This document shows positions 15,616 through 24,828 of a stretch of DNA of 64,000 nucleotides, piece by piece. The translations under genes were made by a program, and so were the position numbers. This stretch comes from Candidatus Marithrix sp. Canyon 246. Lineage in GTDB: Bacteria > Pseudomonadota > Gammaproteobacteria > Beggiatoales > Beggiatoaceae. Positions within the stretch are counted from its first letter, which is position 1. Each line of letters begins with the position of its first letter. The stretch is taken from contig NZ_MCBX01000002.1 of assembly GCF_001723685.1 (NCBI RefSeq), positions 1 through 64,000 of the forward strand, written 5' to 3'. The notes beneath the pieces were generated by a model. That model ran no database searches. It saw only the letters and a list, made by a program, of their open reading frames with translations, and was not told the origin of the DNA.

Positions 15616-16347
15616 ATGACTAAAGATCGAGAGTTAAAATTATTAGAACGTATAGCTTCTTTAGAAAGAATTATCAAGGATAAGCTTGAGGAACCACCTA
15701 AGATTCCTAGCTATAGCTTTGGTAAAATCACTCTTAAAGAATTAAGAACATTATTCGATCTCGAAAGGGTATATGATCATCAAGTGTTTAATCATTGGTT
15801 TAATTGCGATGTGCAGGTGACTGATGAGGAAATTAATTTTTTAACAACATTATTAGAACGAGAAATTGATCTAATCAAAGTTTATAATGAAGAAGATTTA
15901 AAAATCCATTTTATTGCACCAATTTTAAATAAAATTGATTATAAATCTTTTAAATATAAAATTCGAGATTTTTATGAAGAAACTTTAGTTTATGAAACTC
16001 CGCAATTCATCCTAAGTGGTATCACGGATTTTGTCGTGGCAACTGGTTTAGAATATCCAGAAAAACCTTATTTTTTTATTCAAGAATTTAAAAAAGGCTT
16101 ACAATATTCTAATCCAGAACCACAACTATTGGCAGAATTAATTGCAGCAGTTGAATTAAATAATGTTAAAACCATAAAAGGAGCCTACATTATAGGAGGC
16201 AATTGGAGTTTTATGATTTTAACTAAATTAGCTCAACATAAGTATCAATATTCCATAAGTCAAAATTATGACAGTACAGATTTGGATAAATTAATTGCCA
16301 TTTATAAAAACTTACAGTTTGTTAAGCAACAAATTCTAACTAAGTAA
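15616..16347 (+). CDS. PD-(D/E)XK-like family protein, paralogue 1
   Basis: A 243-residue soluble protein with a start-proximal coiled coil (LLERIASLERIIKDKLEEP) and good CAGGAG upstream. The middle has FILSGITDFVVATG then PYFFIQEFKK: an aspartate, a gap of about 17 residues and E-x-K, as in PD-(D/E)XK nuclease folds. I therefore suspect a nuclease or a degenerate nuclease fold, but no activity is known to me. Two relatives are in the window: an intact one at 44592-45227 (minus strand) and a pseudogene at 20886-21254. Multi-copy spread with a restriction-like fold suggests a mobile or selfish gene family. Confidence 0.55.
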   Translation: MTKDRELKLLERIASLERIIKDKLEEPPKIPSYSFGKITLKELRTLFDLERVYDHQVFNHWFNCDVQVTDEEINFLTTLLEREIDLIKVYNEEDLKIHFIAPILNKIDYKSFKYKIRDFYEETLVYETPQFILSGITDFVVATGLEYPEKPYFFIQEFKKGLQYSNPEPQLLAELIAAVELNNVKTIKGAYIIGGNWSFMILTKLAQHKYQYSISQNYDSTDLDKLIAIYKNLQFVKQQILTK

Positions 16348-16355
16348 TAACTGCC

Positions 16356-16388
16356 AAACCTGACAGGTTTTTAAAACCTGTCAGGTTT
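16356..16388. repeat. AAACCTGACAGGT palindrome
   Basis: 33-base palindrome 8 bases after one gene stop and 10 bases before the convergent stop of the Wzz-like gene, so it could terminate transcription from both sides. Confidence 0.8.
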
Positions 16389-16398
16389 AATTTCATTC

Positions 16399-17709
16399 CT
16401 AAACTGCCTCCTCAGTTCGACTATTCTGAATAAAATTCAAAAAGAAGGCTAAAAAAATACTCAACATAAAAGCTAATACAAAACTAATAATAACGATTAA
16501 CTTTCTTTTAGGTTTGATAGGAGCTTCAGGAACCACTGCCATTTGATCAAACATAACCGCTTTAATTTTGGTTTCATTAATATCAATATTCTTTAATTTA
16601 GCAACTTGTTCTTTTAAATCTCTCAAATCAGCTATAAAAGGCTCATCATTTGTACGAACTTTTAATACTTCAATACGAGAATTTTGTTCTAAGCGTTGAA
16701 ATTGTTCTTCAAGCTCTCTCAAACCGGGTGTAAAGGGATCATTAGAAGTTCTACTTTTTAGAGCTTGTAATTCGGCTTGTAAGGTTTTACTACCACGTGT
16801 ATATTCTGGAAGAGTTTTATTATTAATAGAAACTTTATTAGCAGCCGCTTGCTGATTATTTAACTCACTCCACGAATCAATTGGATCAACAATATTTAAT
16901 TGTTTCGCGATAACTAAAGCCTCTTCCAATGTTACTATTCTATCTTGGCGTTTTTGTTCAGTACGTTGTTTTAAAACCTTAATTTTTTCAATTAGTTCTA
17001 AACGAGCAATTTTATCTGCCTCAATTAAGCGTTCTATTTCATCCTGTCGGCGTTGAGCTATAACCCTTTTCTTACTTTGAATGGTAACATCTTCAAGATC
17101 CTGTTTTTTAGTACGAATATTTGTTCTAACTACAGTCAAAAATTCTTCAATAGTTTTATCATGAACATATTTAATATAATCATTAACCATCTTAGCGATT
17201 AATTCAGGATTTTTACCATCATAACTAATACTGACAAAAGCTTGTTGACCTTTTTTCTTTAAATCTTGTTTTACAACTAATTGTTTATGAAAACTTTCTT
17301 CAAAAACTTGATCTTTATTCGCTGTAGGATCATCGCTCAGTTTTGAACTTAAATCATGTTCATTAAAAAATTCTAGTCTTAAAGCTCTTGATTTGAGATT
17401 TAAAATAAAACTATTGTAAGCATCTTCACTGCTTAGTGAATAACTGATTGCTGGAATGTTTAATTCTTCAACATCACTGGCTTTTGGTGGTAAAAAATGA
17501 GCCGTGGTTTGATAAGTTCTAGGCATGAATAACACAATTATAATTGCTAACAGGGTAATTATTGCCGTCAAGCCGAAAATAAAAAATTTCTTAGCAGCAA
17601 GCACTTTCCATAAGTCTAAAAGATTGATTTCATCTTCTTGTGGTAAATACTGCTGAGGGGGCATCATCACATATTGTGGTGATAATTGATTTTGTTCTTG
17701 ATTATTCAT
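16399..17709 (-). CDS. Wzz/GumC-type polysaccharide chain-length protein
   Basis: A 436-residue inner-membrane co-polymerase that sets polysaccharide chain length. It has two membrane helices, one near residues 40-62 (FIFGLTAIITLLAIIIVLF) and one near 405-428 at the end, with a long coiled-coil periplasmic region between. The second helix is preceded by PEAPIKPKRKL, the proline-rich P-x2-P-x4 type signature of the Wzz family. There is no C-terminal tyrosine kinase domain, so it is the Wzz rather than the BY-kinase type. Its ATG overlaps the stop of the upstream glycosyltransferase (ATGA), so the two are translationally coupled. Confidence 0.88.
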   Translation of the reverse strand: MNNQEQNQLSPQYVMMPPQQYLPQEDEINLLDLWKVLAAKKFFIFGLTAIITLLAIIIVLFMPRTYQTTAHFLPPKASDVEELNIPAISYSLSSEDAYNSFILNLKSRALRLEFFNEHDLSSKLSDDPTANKDQVFEESFHKQLVVKQDLKKKGQQAFVSISYDGKNPELIAKMVNDYIKYVHDKTIEEFLTVVRTNIRTKKQDLEDVTIQSKKRVIAQRRQDEIERLIEADKIARLELIEKIKVLKQRTEQKRQDRIVTLEEALVIAKQLNIVDPIDSWSELNNQQAAANKVSINNKTLPEYTRGSKTLQAELQALKSRTSNDPFTPGLRELEEQFQRLEQNSRIEVLKVRTNDEPFIADLRDLKEQVAKLKNIDINETKIKAVMFDQMAVVPEAPIKPKRKLIVIISFVLAFMLSIFLAFFLNFIQNSRTEEAV

Positions 17710-18755
17710 ATATATGCTAGTATTTTTTCCAAAAATATTTGTCTATTAAATAAAGCCGCTCTTTGTTCGCAAACAAATCGCATATCCAAAGCCCTTTTAG
17801 CAGGGTTTTGCTCAACCGCCTCAATCAGGCTTTCTACTTCTACATCATTAATTAAAATTCCAGTTTCACCATTTACTACAGTTTCCAATAAACCACCTTC
17901 AGCGGCACCGATTACTGGTTTACCAGCCGCCATAGATTCTACTGGTGAAATACCAAAATCTTCATCTATTGGAATATAAATCGTTGCGATGCAATTAGCA
18001 ACTAATTCTTTTAATCGTGTTTCATCTATCCAATTAGTAAAATGAATATTAGATGCAGACTGCGCTAATTGTCTCATGTTTTCATATTCATCACCACCAG
18101 ATGCGACTATTAATTTCTTATTTGGCATTTGCATAAATGCCTTAACTATCAATTCTACTCGCTTTAATGAATCTAACCTAGCGGTTGATAAATAATAATC
18201 GCCTTGCGTTTGCCAGTTAAAACCGCTAACATCACAAGGAGGATAAATAACTTTAGCTTCATGATAATTTAAATGCTTGGCAATACGCCGCTTAACATGT
18301 TCAGAATTAGCAATAATAATATCCATATCAGCAAATGCCTGTTCATAAAGTGGCTGAAAATAATGAATTAATGCTTGTAAAATTGGGCGTTGCCAAGCTG
18401 GTAATCTAGCTAAAAAGTAATGCTTTTTATCATAAATAAAACGAGGTGGAGTATGACAATATAGAATTTTTTTGGCTGAAGTTTTTGCCGCAAGCGGCGC
18501 ATAAACACCACTAAAAATAACAGTATCAGCAACTGCTTGATAAGCTTGCCAACGCTTGATTAAACTTAAAAACTGTAGAGGAAAGAAACCCTGAAATGCC
18601 TTTAATGAATTAATATTTGAACCATCAAATGACATTCCAGCTTTAATAAAACCAGCAGTAACTGGAACATTTAAATGTTCAGCTAAACTAAGCACCAATT
18701 TTTCACCACCACCTTTAATGGCAAAATAATCATGTAAAACTTCAGCTTTTAACAT
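17706..18755 (-). CDS. glycosyltransferase family 4
   Basis: A 349-residue GT-B glycosyltransferase that would transfer a sugar from a nucleotide donor to a growing polysaccharide unit. Visible are the N-terminal acceptor-side glycine loop (AIKGGGEKLVLSLAEHL), the YLSTARLDSLKRVELIVKAF donor-domain strand and the E-x7-E motif (EDFGISPVESMAAGKPVIG). The reading frame extends upstream to 18869, but the homologous protein clearly begins at MLKAEVLHDYF, so I chose 18755. It is divergent from the O-antigen ligase gene at 18808, so the 52 bases between must contain both promoters. Confidence 0.88.
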   Translation of the reverse strand: MLKAEVLHDYFAIKGGGEKLVLSLAEHLNVPVTAGFIKAGMSFDGSNINSLKAFQGFFPLQFLSLIKRWQAYQAVADTVIFSGVYAPLAAKTSAKKILYCHTPPRFIYDKKHYFLARLPAWQRPILQALIHYFQPLYEQAFADMDIIIANSEHVKRRIAKHLNYHEAKVIYPPCDVSGFNWQTQGDYYLSTARLDSLKRVELIVKAFMQMPNKKLIVASGGDEYENMRQLAQSASNIHFTNWIDETRLKELVANCIATIYIPIDEDFGISPVESMAAGKPVIGAAEGGLLETVVNGETGILINDVEVESLIEAVEQNPAKRALDMRFVCEQRAALFNRQIFLEKILAYI

Positions 18756-18807
18756 GATAAAATAACAATACCTCACTATATAATAAAATGTTAGGATACT
18801 ATAAAAA

Positions 18808-20037
18808 ATGAATGCCAATATAATATTTTTAATCTTTTTCAGCATCGCGGTATTAAAACCAATCAACATCCCTAATATAAATCGCTATATGGGCATGGGT
18901 TTACTAGTCTTAGTTAGTATCTGGTTTTTCATTACTGTCATCAAAAATTATCGTCATTTAGTTAAAAACTATGCTTGGCAAATCGCCGCTGTTATTTTAT
19001 TTATAACGGTTAATGCCATATCCTTAATTACCAACTTACACCGATTTGAAAATCTAACTTTGTTAGTTTTCTATGGATTGGCATCATTTGCTGTCTGGCT
19101 GATATTTCCTATGACTTGGGTGATTTTTCAATATAACAATCTGCAAAAATATCGTTGGATTGGTTGGGCTGTAATGGTATTTATTGCCTCAGTTGCCTTA
19201 TGGCAGATTATTGATATGTCAGCCTCTTGGCAATTAAGACAGTATTTTGTTGCCGCTGATGCTCGTTATCTAATTACCTCAGTTACTAGATGGCATACAA
19301 TTTATGGTGCTATTGCCGCTATTATTGCATTGGTTTGCTTAAAGCAAGTATTTACTCCAACAGTAGATAAAGCCGCTAAAGTATTTTTTCTATTACTAGC
19401 AATATTAAGTCTTTACACCGGTGCCCTTGGCGAATCCAGAAATTTCTTCTTCACATTAGGCGTTGGCTTATTAGCAATGTCATTCACAACCATCCTCAAA
19501 GCTCCTAAAACCACAATAATAATTGTAATACTTACAATTATTGGAACACATTGGCTAGTAATCAACAATAATAGGATCGCACAAGACTATGGTAAGGTTT
19601 TACCTTATATCAGCAAACTCAATCAAGGCAAAGCAATTACAAAACAAGACTTTATTCCAAAATTTAACAACCACAGCATGAGTGGCAGACTGACTTTCTG
19701 GCAACGCGGCATCAAATCATGGCAACAAAATCCTTGGTTAGGAATTGGAGCAGGCAGCTTTCGAGCTTCCTCAAATCAAAAATACTTCAATTTACACAAT
19801 TACTATATCCAAGTATTAGTAGATAGCGGTATGATAGGCATGGCTAGTTTTATTTTGCTGTTAATATTTTTAATGATAAAAGCCTATTCAGCCGGCAACT
19901 TAGCGATATTTGTTGCGATACTAAGCTCATTAGTATTTGATAATTATCTTGATTATTCAATGGGATGGGTGCTGTGTATGGTTTGGTTATTGAAACCTGT
20001 CAGCTCTGAAAGTCCAACACCTAAACAAATGTTATGA
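18808..20037 (+). CDS. O-antigen ligase/polymerase-like membrane protein (intact copy)
   Basis: A 409-residue multi-spanning membrane protein of the Wzy_C / WaaL superfamily, with about ten to twelve hydrophobic helices and the family's large periplasmic loop. The loop carries the diagnostic arginine-rich and glycine motifs (SGRLTFWQRGIKSW, NPWLGIGAGSF, NLHNYYIQVLVDSG). It would polymerise repeat units or ligate glycan to lipid A or protein. Two degraded paralogues lie at 21700-22693 and 37535-38561. Its last codons plus about 40 following bases are repeated at 21297-21359, where they lead into the EPS regulator; an Rpn gene sits between the two copies. Confidence 0.85.
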   Translation: MNANIIFLIFFSIAVLKPINIPNINRYMGMGLLVLVSIWFFITVIKNYRHLVKNYAWQIAAVILFITVNAISLITNLHRFENLTLLVFYGLASFAVWLIFPMTWVIFQYNNLQKYRWIGWAVMVFIASVALWQIIDMSASWQLRQYFVAADARYLITSVTRWHTIYGAIAAIIALVCLKQVFTPTVDKAAKVFFLLLAILSLYTGALGESRNFFFTLGVGLLAMSFTTILKAPKTTIIIVILTIIGTHWLVINNNRIAQDYGKVLPYISKLNQGKAITKQDFIPKFNNHSMSGRLTFWQRGIKSWQQNPWLGIGAGSFRASSNQKYFNLHNYYIQVLVDSGMIGMASFILLLIFLMIKAYSAGNLAIFVAILSSLVFDNYLDYSMGWVLCMVWLLKPVSSESPTPKQML

Positions 20038-20075
20038 TATGCTACCAAGCATGAAACTAAATACAACAGATTTCT
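20010..20075 (+). repeat. ligase end / regulator start junction, copy 1
   Basis: About 66 bases: the ligase C-terminal codons and stop (SPTPKQML), a short spacer and the first codons of an EPS-regulator-like gene (ATG at 20051, MKLNTTDFYLL then a stop). The intact regulator begins MKLNPTHFDLLR. The second copy is at 21297-21359. Copy 1 runs directly into the Rpn gene start. Confidence 0.75.
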
Positions 20076-20085
20076 ATTTATTAAT

Positions 20086-20886
20086 ATGATAAAAGTAGCC
20101 TCTTTACGCTATGGCGTAATTTTCAAAAAAGCCTTTTCTAAACCTCATATTTTCAAAGCTTTTGTTAAAGATTTTCTTGATATAGAACTCGAAATTGATA
20201 AGGTTGAAACTGAAAAATCATTTTCTCCAGTAATTGGTAAAGTTGATAGCCATTTTGACTTATTTGCTGAAGACAAAAAACATCGTACCATTGTTGATAT
20301 TCAACATGCTAGGAATCCTGATCATTATGATAGATTTTTACATTATCACTGTGCCGCTTTATTAGAACAAGTTGCCAATTCTAAAGATTACGCTCCTGAA
20401 CTTAATGTGTTCACCATTGTGGTGTTGACTTCAGGTGATAAGCATGGAGTTGATATAGCCACTATAGATTTTGATCCTAAAGATCGCCACGGCAAGGAAC
20501 TTGGAGAAATTTCACATAAAATCCTATATTTATGCCCTAAATATGTATCTGATGATACGCCTGAACGTTATAATGAATGGCTTAGAGCTATTAATGATAG
20601 TTTAGATGAAGAAGTCAATGAAGATGATTATCAGCGGCAAGAAATTAAAGAAATCTTTAACTTAATTCAACAAGATTTGACGACTCCACAAGAATATGCA
20701 CGCATGAAAGATGAATATTCCGCTGAAGTTTTACGACAAGATAAATACAATGAAGGATTAAAAAAAGGAAAACAAGAAGGTATCAAAGAAAATGCTAAAA
20801 AAATGTTGGCTAAAGGCTTAGATGTCTCTTTAATTGCTGAAATAACAGGATTATCTATAGATGAATTAAAAATTCAATCCAATTAG
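20086..20886 (+). CDS. Rpn family recombination-promoting nuclease / putative transposase
   Basis: A 266-residue protein of the Rpn (YhgA-like, PD-(D/E)XK) family. In E. coli, Rpn proteins are metal-dependent endonucleases that stimulate RecA-independent recombination. The N-terminus has YGVIFKKAFSKPHIFKAFVK; the catalytic region reads HFDLFAED then TIVDIQHA, where the usual E-x-Q is D-I-Q. The C-terminus (KKGKQEGIKENAKKMLAKGL then a short helix-turn-helix-like end) is the typical variable tail. It lies precisely between two copies of the ligase/regulator junction, as if inserted there with a target duplication. It carries no Shine-Dalgarno of note. Confidence 0.88.
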   Translation: MIKVASLRYGVIFKKAFSKPHIFKAFVKDFLDIELEIDKVETEKSFSPVIGKVDSHFDLFAEDKKHRTIVDIQHARNPDHYDRFLHYHCAALLEQVANSKDYAPELNVFTIVVLTSGDKHGVDIATIDFDPKDRHGKELGEISHKILYLCPKYVSDDTPERYNEWLRAINDSLDEEVNEDDYQRQEIKEIFNLIQQDLTTPQEYARMKDEYSAEVLRQDKYNEGLKKGKQEGIKENAKKMLAKGLDVSLIAEITGLSIDELKIQSN

Positions 20887-21254
20887 AGCCATATTATCGA
20901 GTAAAATTTACTGATGTGGATCATGAAATAAGAGATTTTTATGAACAAAAGCTCACCTATAAAACCGATAAATTTATCTTAACAGGTACCACAGATTTTT
21001 TAGTAGCAAAAGGCTTAGAATATTCAAAAATACCTTATTTTTTTATTCAATAATTTAAAAAATCCATTAAAAATGATGACCCTAGACCACAACTATTAGC
21101 ATAATTAATCTCAGCAATAGAAATTAATAATTTTAAAGTAATAAAAGGGGCTTTTATCATAGGAGAAAATTGGAACTTTGTAATTTTAGAAAAATTAGAT
21201 AATGAGAAATATCAATATTTTATTAGTCATACTTTAAATGATAGGATGATATAA
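20886..21254 (+). pseudogene. PD-(D/E)XK-like family protein, paralogue 2 (two nonsense codons)
   Basis: The frame continues from the last base of the Rpn stop and aligns with the C-terminal two thirds of the protein at 15616 (IRDFYEQKLTYKTDKFILTG, DFLVAKGLEY, PYFFIQ, GAFIIGENWNFVILEKL). It has no start codon. Two TAA codons (21051-21053 and 21102-21104) replace glutamates of the paralogue: the first is the putative catalytic glutamate of QEFK, the second that of LLAELI. The N-terminal ~90 residues are missing. Confidence 0.8.
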
Positions 21255-21255
21255 G

Positions 21256-21284
21256 AACTACATGGATTGCATATAAGCAGGGAT
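21256..21284 (-). repeat. ATCCCTGCTTATATGCAATC repeat, single arm
   Basis: One inverted arm of the dispersed hairpin element, directly after the pseudogene stop. Confidence 0.7.
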
Positions 21285-21296
21285 TTTATTTTAAAA

Positions 21297-21359
21297 AAGT
21301 CCAACACCTAAACAAATTTTATGATATGCTACCAAATAATGAAATTAAATCCAACACAT
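21297..21359 (+). repeat. ligase end / regulator start junction, copy 2
   Basis: Second copy of the block at 20010-20075 with a few substitutions. Here the ATG at 21339 opens the intact regulator, while the ligase codons at the left are an orphan fragment. Confidence 0.75.
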
Positions 21360-21680
21360 TTCGACTTATTACGCCTACTAGAACAACGTTCAAACCTAAA
21401 CCAAAGAGACATTGCCTCTGAGCTAGAAATCAGTTTAGGCAAAGCCAATTATTGTTTAAAAGCTTTGATTGATAAAGGTTATTTAAAAATTAAAAAATTT
21501 AATAGTAGTAAACGTAAGGCATTATATATTTATCATTTAACTCCTAAAGGTATTCAAGCTAAAGCTAATCTTACTGTACAATTTTTAAAACATAAAATGG
21601 TAGAGTATGATCAAATTAAAAAGGATATTAAAGAATTAGATCAAGAAGTTCAGCGGTTGCAAGAGTTGGGAATGTTGTAA
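21339..21680 (+). CDS. MarR-family EPS-associated transcriptional regulator
   Basis: A 113-residue winged helix-turn-helix protein of the group found in exopolysaccharide loci. The HTH reads NLNQRDIASELEISLGKANY then CLKALIDKGYLKIKKF, followed by a wing (RKALYIYHLTPKG) and a C-terminal coiled coil (DIKELDQEVQRLQEL) for dimerisation. I chose the ATG at 21339 (MKLNPTHFDLLRLLE), which matches how such proteins begin, over the ATG at 21321. It probably controls the surrounding polysaccharide genes; no operator was identified. Confidence 0.87.
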   Translation: MKLNPTHFDLLRLLEQRSNLNQRDIASELEISLGKANYCLKALIDKGYLKIKKFNSSKRKALYIYHLTPKGIQAKANLTVQFLKHKMVEYDQIKKDIKELDQEVQRLQELGML

Positions 21681-21699
21681 AAAGTCTGAATCAGGATTT

Positions 21700-22693
21700 T
21701 CAGGATTTAGCTGCGCTAACTTTTAATAGCCAAACCATACATAATACCCAGCCCATAGAATAATCAAGATAGTTATCAAATATTAATGAGCTTAATATTG
21801 CAATCAAAATTGTTAGATTGCCTGCGTTATAAGCTCTTTTTAATAGTAATGCTAATAATAGTATTAGGCTGATAAAACCAATAATACCTGAATCAACTAA
21901 TACTTGTAAGTAATAATTATGTAAATTAAGTTGTCCTTTATATTTTGTGGATAGTCGGTAACTTCCTGCGCCTATTCCCATCCAAGGATTTTGTTTCAAT
22001 ATGAGAACTCCCTCTTGCCAAAGTTTGCTTCTTCCGCTTGTTGCTCTATAGGTTATTTTTGGGATAAAATCTTGGATTGATAAATTTTGATTGTTACTTA
22101 GTTTGGCTAAGTAAGGTAAGGTTCTACTATATTGTGCTACTACTCTATGGTTATTTATTACAAGCAGATGTATTCCTATAATACTAATTAGTAGTAATGA
22201 TATAGTTGTTTTGGGGAATTTTAAGACGTTTTTAAATGACATTGCTAGTAAGCCAATTCCCAGTGTAAATATAAAGTTTCTGGATGCTCCCATTATACCT
22301 GTATAAAGGCTTAAAATAGCTAATGTTATAAAAAACAGTTTTGCTGTTGTGCTTATTTTTGATGAAAATAGTAGTTTTAAACAAACTAGTAATATTATTG
22401 CTGCAATAACTCCATAAATTGTACGGTTCCTTGTTAGTGAGTTAATATATGATGAATATGAGTATATATCATATGCAACAAAATATTGAGTTAGGTTTTT
22501 AGAATATGACATATCAAAAATTTGCCAAAGTGCAACCAGTGTCAGAAATAGTATTAGGCTCCAGCCTATCCAGCTATGTTTTTGTTTGTTATGATATTGG
22601 AATATCAGCCATGACATAGGGAAAATTAGCCAGACTGCAAATGAGGCAAATCCATAAAATATTAGTTGAGTGTTGGTTTCAAAACGGTGTTAA
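21700..22693 (-). pseudogene. O-antigen ligase paralogue 2, N-terminus lost
   Basis: The C-terminal three quarters of a ligase very similar to the one at 18808 (FASFAVWLIFPMSW, SGRSKLWQEGV, NPWMGIGAGSY, LNLHNYYLQVLVDSG). Homology stops around 22690 with a shifted frame, and the roughly 95 N-terminal residues (first helices) are missing. An ATG at 22617 could still start a 305-residue protein with the catalytic loop. The break coincides with the beginning of the AT-rich glycosyltransferase/acyltransferase segment on the other strand, which was probably inserted here. Confidence 0.8.
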
Positions 22694-23519
22694 GGAAAAT
22701 ATTATTCATTATCAAGGTTCTAATTATATAGGCTTAGTGATATTATCCTTTATAAAAAAAATTCATCCATCATTCACTTTAGTATGGAGTATTCATAGTG
22801 AATATTTAGTATCTAAGATTAAAAAAAATTTTTTTATCTCAATGGTTTTTAAAGAAATTGATTATATTATTGCAGATAATATTTATATAGAAAAGCAATT
22901 AATAGCTGAAAAGTTTAATAAAAATAAGATAAAAATTATATCTCCTTTTTTAATGCCCGAAAATTATAGTAATGAATATATATCTTTATTTTTAAAGTAC
23001 AGAAAAAGTAATCTAAAAATATTGTTTTTTTATGCTTATAAATTGAGTTTTAATACTGATGGTAAAGATGTATATGGTTTCGATACACTGATTGAAGCAT
23101 TTAAAAAAATAAATGAAAATGTAATTTTAATTTTATTGATACCAGCTATGAATAATGAAGAAAAAAAATATTATGATAAAATAATTGGGCAATTAGATAA
23201 TAAAGATAAAAAAAGAGTAATTTTAAAAAATTATACAAATATAGAAGGTTGGCAGTATATTCAATCATCGGATATATTTATAAGACCAACTATTACAGAT
23301 GGTGATGCTTTGTCAGTTAGGGAAGCATTGTATATGGATAAATATACAGTTGTTAGTGATTGTACAGTAAGACCAGACGGAGTAACATTGTTTAAAACAT
23401 CAGATCATTTAAATTTAGCCAAAAAAGTAAATGATTTATTAAATAATGAAAAAATGAAAAATAATAAAAAAGAAACAAATAATATCAATAATTTTATTAA
23501 TTTTTATACAAACATATAG
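22641..23519 (+). CDS. glycosyltransferase (GT4-like), N-terminally truncated chimera
   Basis: An open frame of 292 residues. The first ~18 codons run antisense through the ligase fragment and are not glycosyltransferase sequence. From about 22695 on it is a GT-B transferase without its first 60 or so residues. The donor-binding half is clear (SSDIFIRPTITDGDALSVRE, then ALYMDKYTVVSDCTVRPDGV). It is markedly richer in A and T than its neighbours, with many AAA/AAT codons and poly-A runs, which suggests transfer from an AT-richer source. Whether the chimeric start is used is unknown. Confidence 0.65.
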   Translation: MRQIHKILVECWFQNGVKENIIHYQGSNYIGLVILSFIKKIHPSFTLVWSIHSEYLVSKIKKNFFISMVFKEIDYIIADNIYIEKQLIAEKFNKNKIKIISPFLMPENYSNEYISLFLKYRKSNLKILFFYAYKLSFNTDGKDVYGFDTLIEAFKKINENVILILLIPAMNNEEKKYYDKIIGQLDNKDKKRVILKNYTNIEGWQYIQSSDIFIRPTITDGDALSVREALYMDKYTVVSDCTVRPDGVTLFKTSDHLNLAKKVNDLLNNEKMKNNKKETNNINNFINFYTNI

Positions 23520-23540
23520 AAAATTAAAATTAAAAACACT

Positions 23541-24647
23541 ATGCTTACATCTCAATTTCCCAAAGGAATGAATTCACAACTCAATAACTTTGATTTGCTT
23601 AGATTATTCGCAGCACTACAGGTGGTGTTTTATCATTCCATATCTCATTTAAATGTTAATGTAAATCCGATAGTTGGGAAGGTTTTTGGTTTTTTTCCCG
23701 GGGTGCCAATTTTTTTTGTTATTAGTGGATTTTTGATTACCATGTCTTTTGACAGAAATCCAAATCTTAAAAGTTATGCAATTAACAGAATTTTGCGTAT
23801 TTATCCGGCTTTGTGGGTATGTTTTATTGTTTCTCTAGTTATTCTTGGTATTTTTGGCTATTTAAATAAAGAAATATTTGGCACATCATTTATTGCATGG
23901 ATAATCGGGCAATTGAGTATTGTGCAATTTTTTAATCCTGAATTTTTCAGAAGTTTTGGAGTTGGAGTTGTTAATGGTAGTTTATGGACAATTCCTGTAG
24001 AACTCCAATTTTATATAATAACCCCCCCCATAATAATGTTATTAGCTGTACTTAACAAAAAATTAAATCAAAACATAATTTTGGCTAGCTTATTCATTGC
24101 TTCTTCAATTTTATATATTATCATTATGCAAGATGGATTGTATAAATCTAATTTTATAGCTAAATTACTTAGTGTAAGTATTTTTCCACATCTTTTTATG
24201 TTCTTATTGGGTATGTTGATTTATTTAAATATTGAACTATTATTTAAATTTTTTAAAGGCAAATTCTTAATATGGACTGTAATTTATGTTAGTTATATGT
24301 TATATATTGGAAATATTTTAAATTTACAAGTTAATGATAATTATCTATTACTGCTTATCAGTCGAATTTTTCTGGCAGCTTGGGTAATGGCATTTGCCTT
24401 TACATGGTGTAGTCTAAGTAATAGCATTCTGCGAGGCAATGATATTTCTTATGGGGTTTATATTTATCATATGCTCGTTGTTAATGTTATGGTGGAACTC
24501 GGATATATGAATAATCCAGTTTTTTTACTGCTTGTGGTTTTAATTACTGTTGCTACAGCATGGTTATCATGGAAATTTATTGAATTTCCTGCTCTAAAGC
24601 TAAAGCATAGACCTTTGCATTCTGTAAATTCCTCAGTTAAAATATAG
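23541..24647 (+). CDS. acyltransferase family 3 (OafA/YrhL-like) membrane protein
   Basis: A 368-residue membrane O-acyltransferase with about ten helices. It would move an acetyl or other acyl group onto a surface glycan. The N-terminal signature is typical: NFDLLRLFAALQVVFYHS with the catalytic-type histidine, then GVPIFFVISGFLI and NRILRIYPALW. WTIPVELQFY follows in the middle. The ATG at 23568 (MNSQLNNFD) is an alternative start. It forms an AT-rich two-gene island with the preceding glycosyltransferase fragment. Confidence 0.85.
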   Translation: MLTSQFPKGMNSQLNNFDLLRLFAALQVVFYHSISHLNVNVNPIVGKVFGFFPGVPIFFVISGFLITMSFDRNPNLKSYAINRILRIYPALWVCFIVSLVILGIFGYLNKEIFGTSFIAWIIGQLSIVQFFNPEFFRSFGVGVVNGSLWTIPVELQFYIITPPIIMLLAVLNKKLNQNIILASLFIASSILYIIIMQDGLYKSNFIAKLLSVSIFPHLFMFLLGMLIYLNIELLFKFFKGKFLIWTVIYVSYMLYIGNILNLQVNDNYLLLLISRIFLAAWVMAFAFTWCSLSNSILRGNDISYGVYIYHMLVVNVMVELGYMNNPVFLLLVVLITVATAWLSWKFIEFPALKLKHRPLHSVNSSVKI

Positions 24648-24717
24648 ATTATATTAATAAAGTAAATTTATGTCGCCAAGATAAATCTTGAACTCCTATT
24701 AGTTAAAAAGTTTAATC

Positions 24718-24732
24718 AAACCTGTCAGGTTT
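24718..24732. repeat. short AAACCTGTCAGGTTT palindrome
   Basis: A single-arm form of the ACCTGACAGGT repeat in the gene-poor stretch after the acyltransferase. Confidence 0.6.
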
Positions 24733-24828
24733 AGTTGCAGCTATATTAACTAGCAAGCAAATAAAAGCTTAAAAATCATATAATTAACCATATATCTATA
24801 CTTGCTTATGTTAATTGTTTTTCAAAAT

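Noticed and set aside
20086-20886. Classic DDE transposase in an insertion sequence
   Set aside because: The protein has the Rpn PD-(D/E)XK plan, not a DDE or HUH domain, and no terminal inverted repeats flank it; only the host-gene duplication does.
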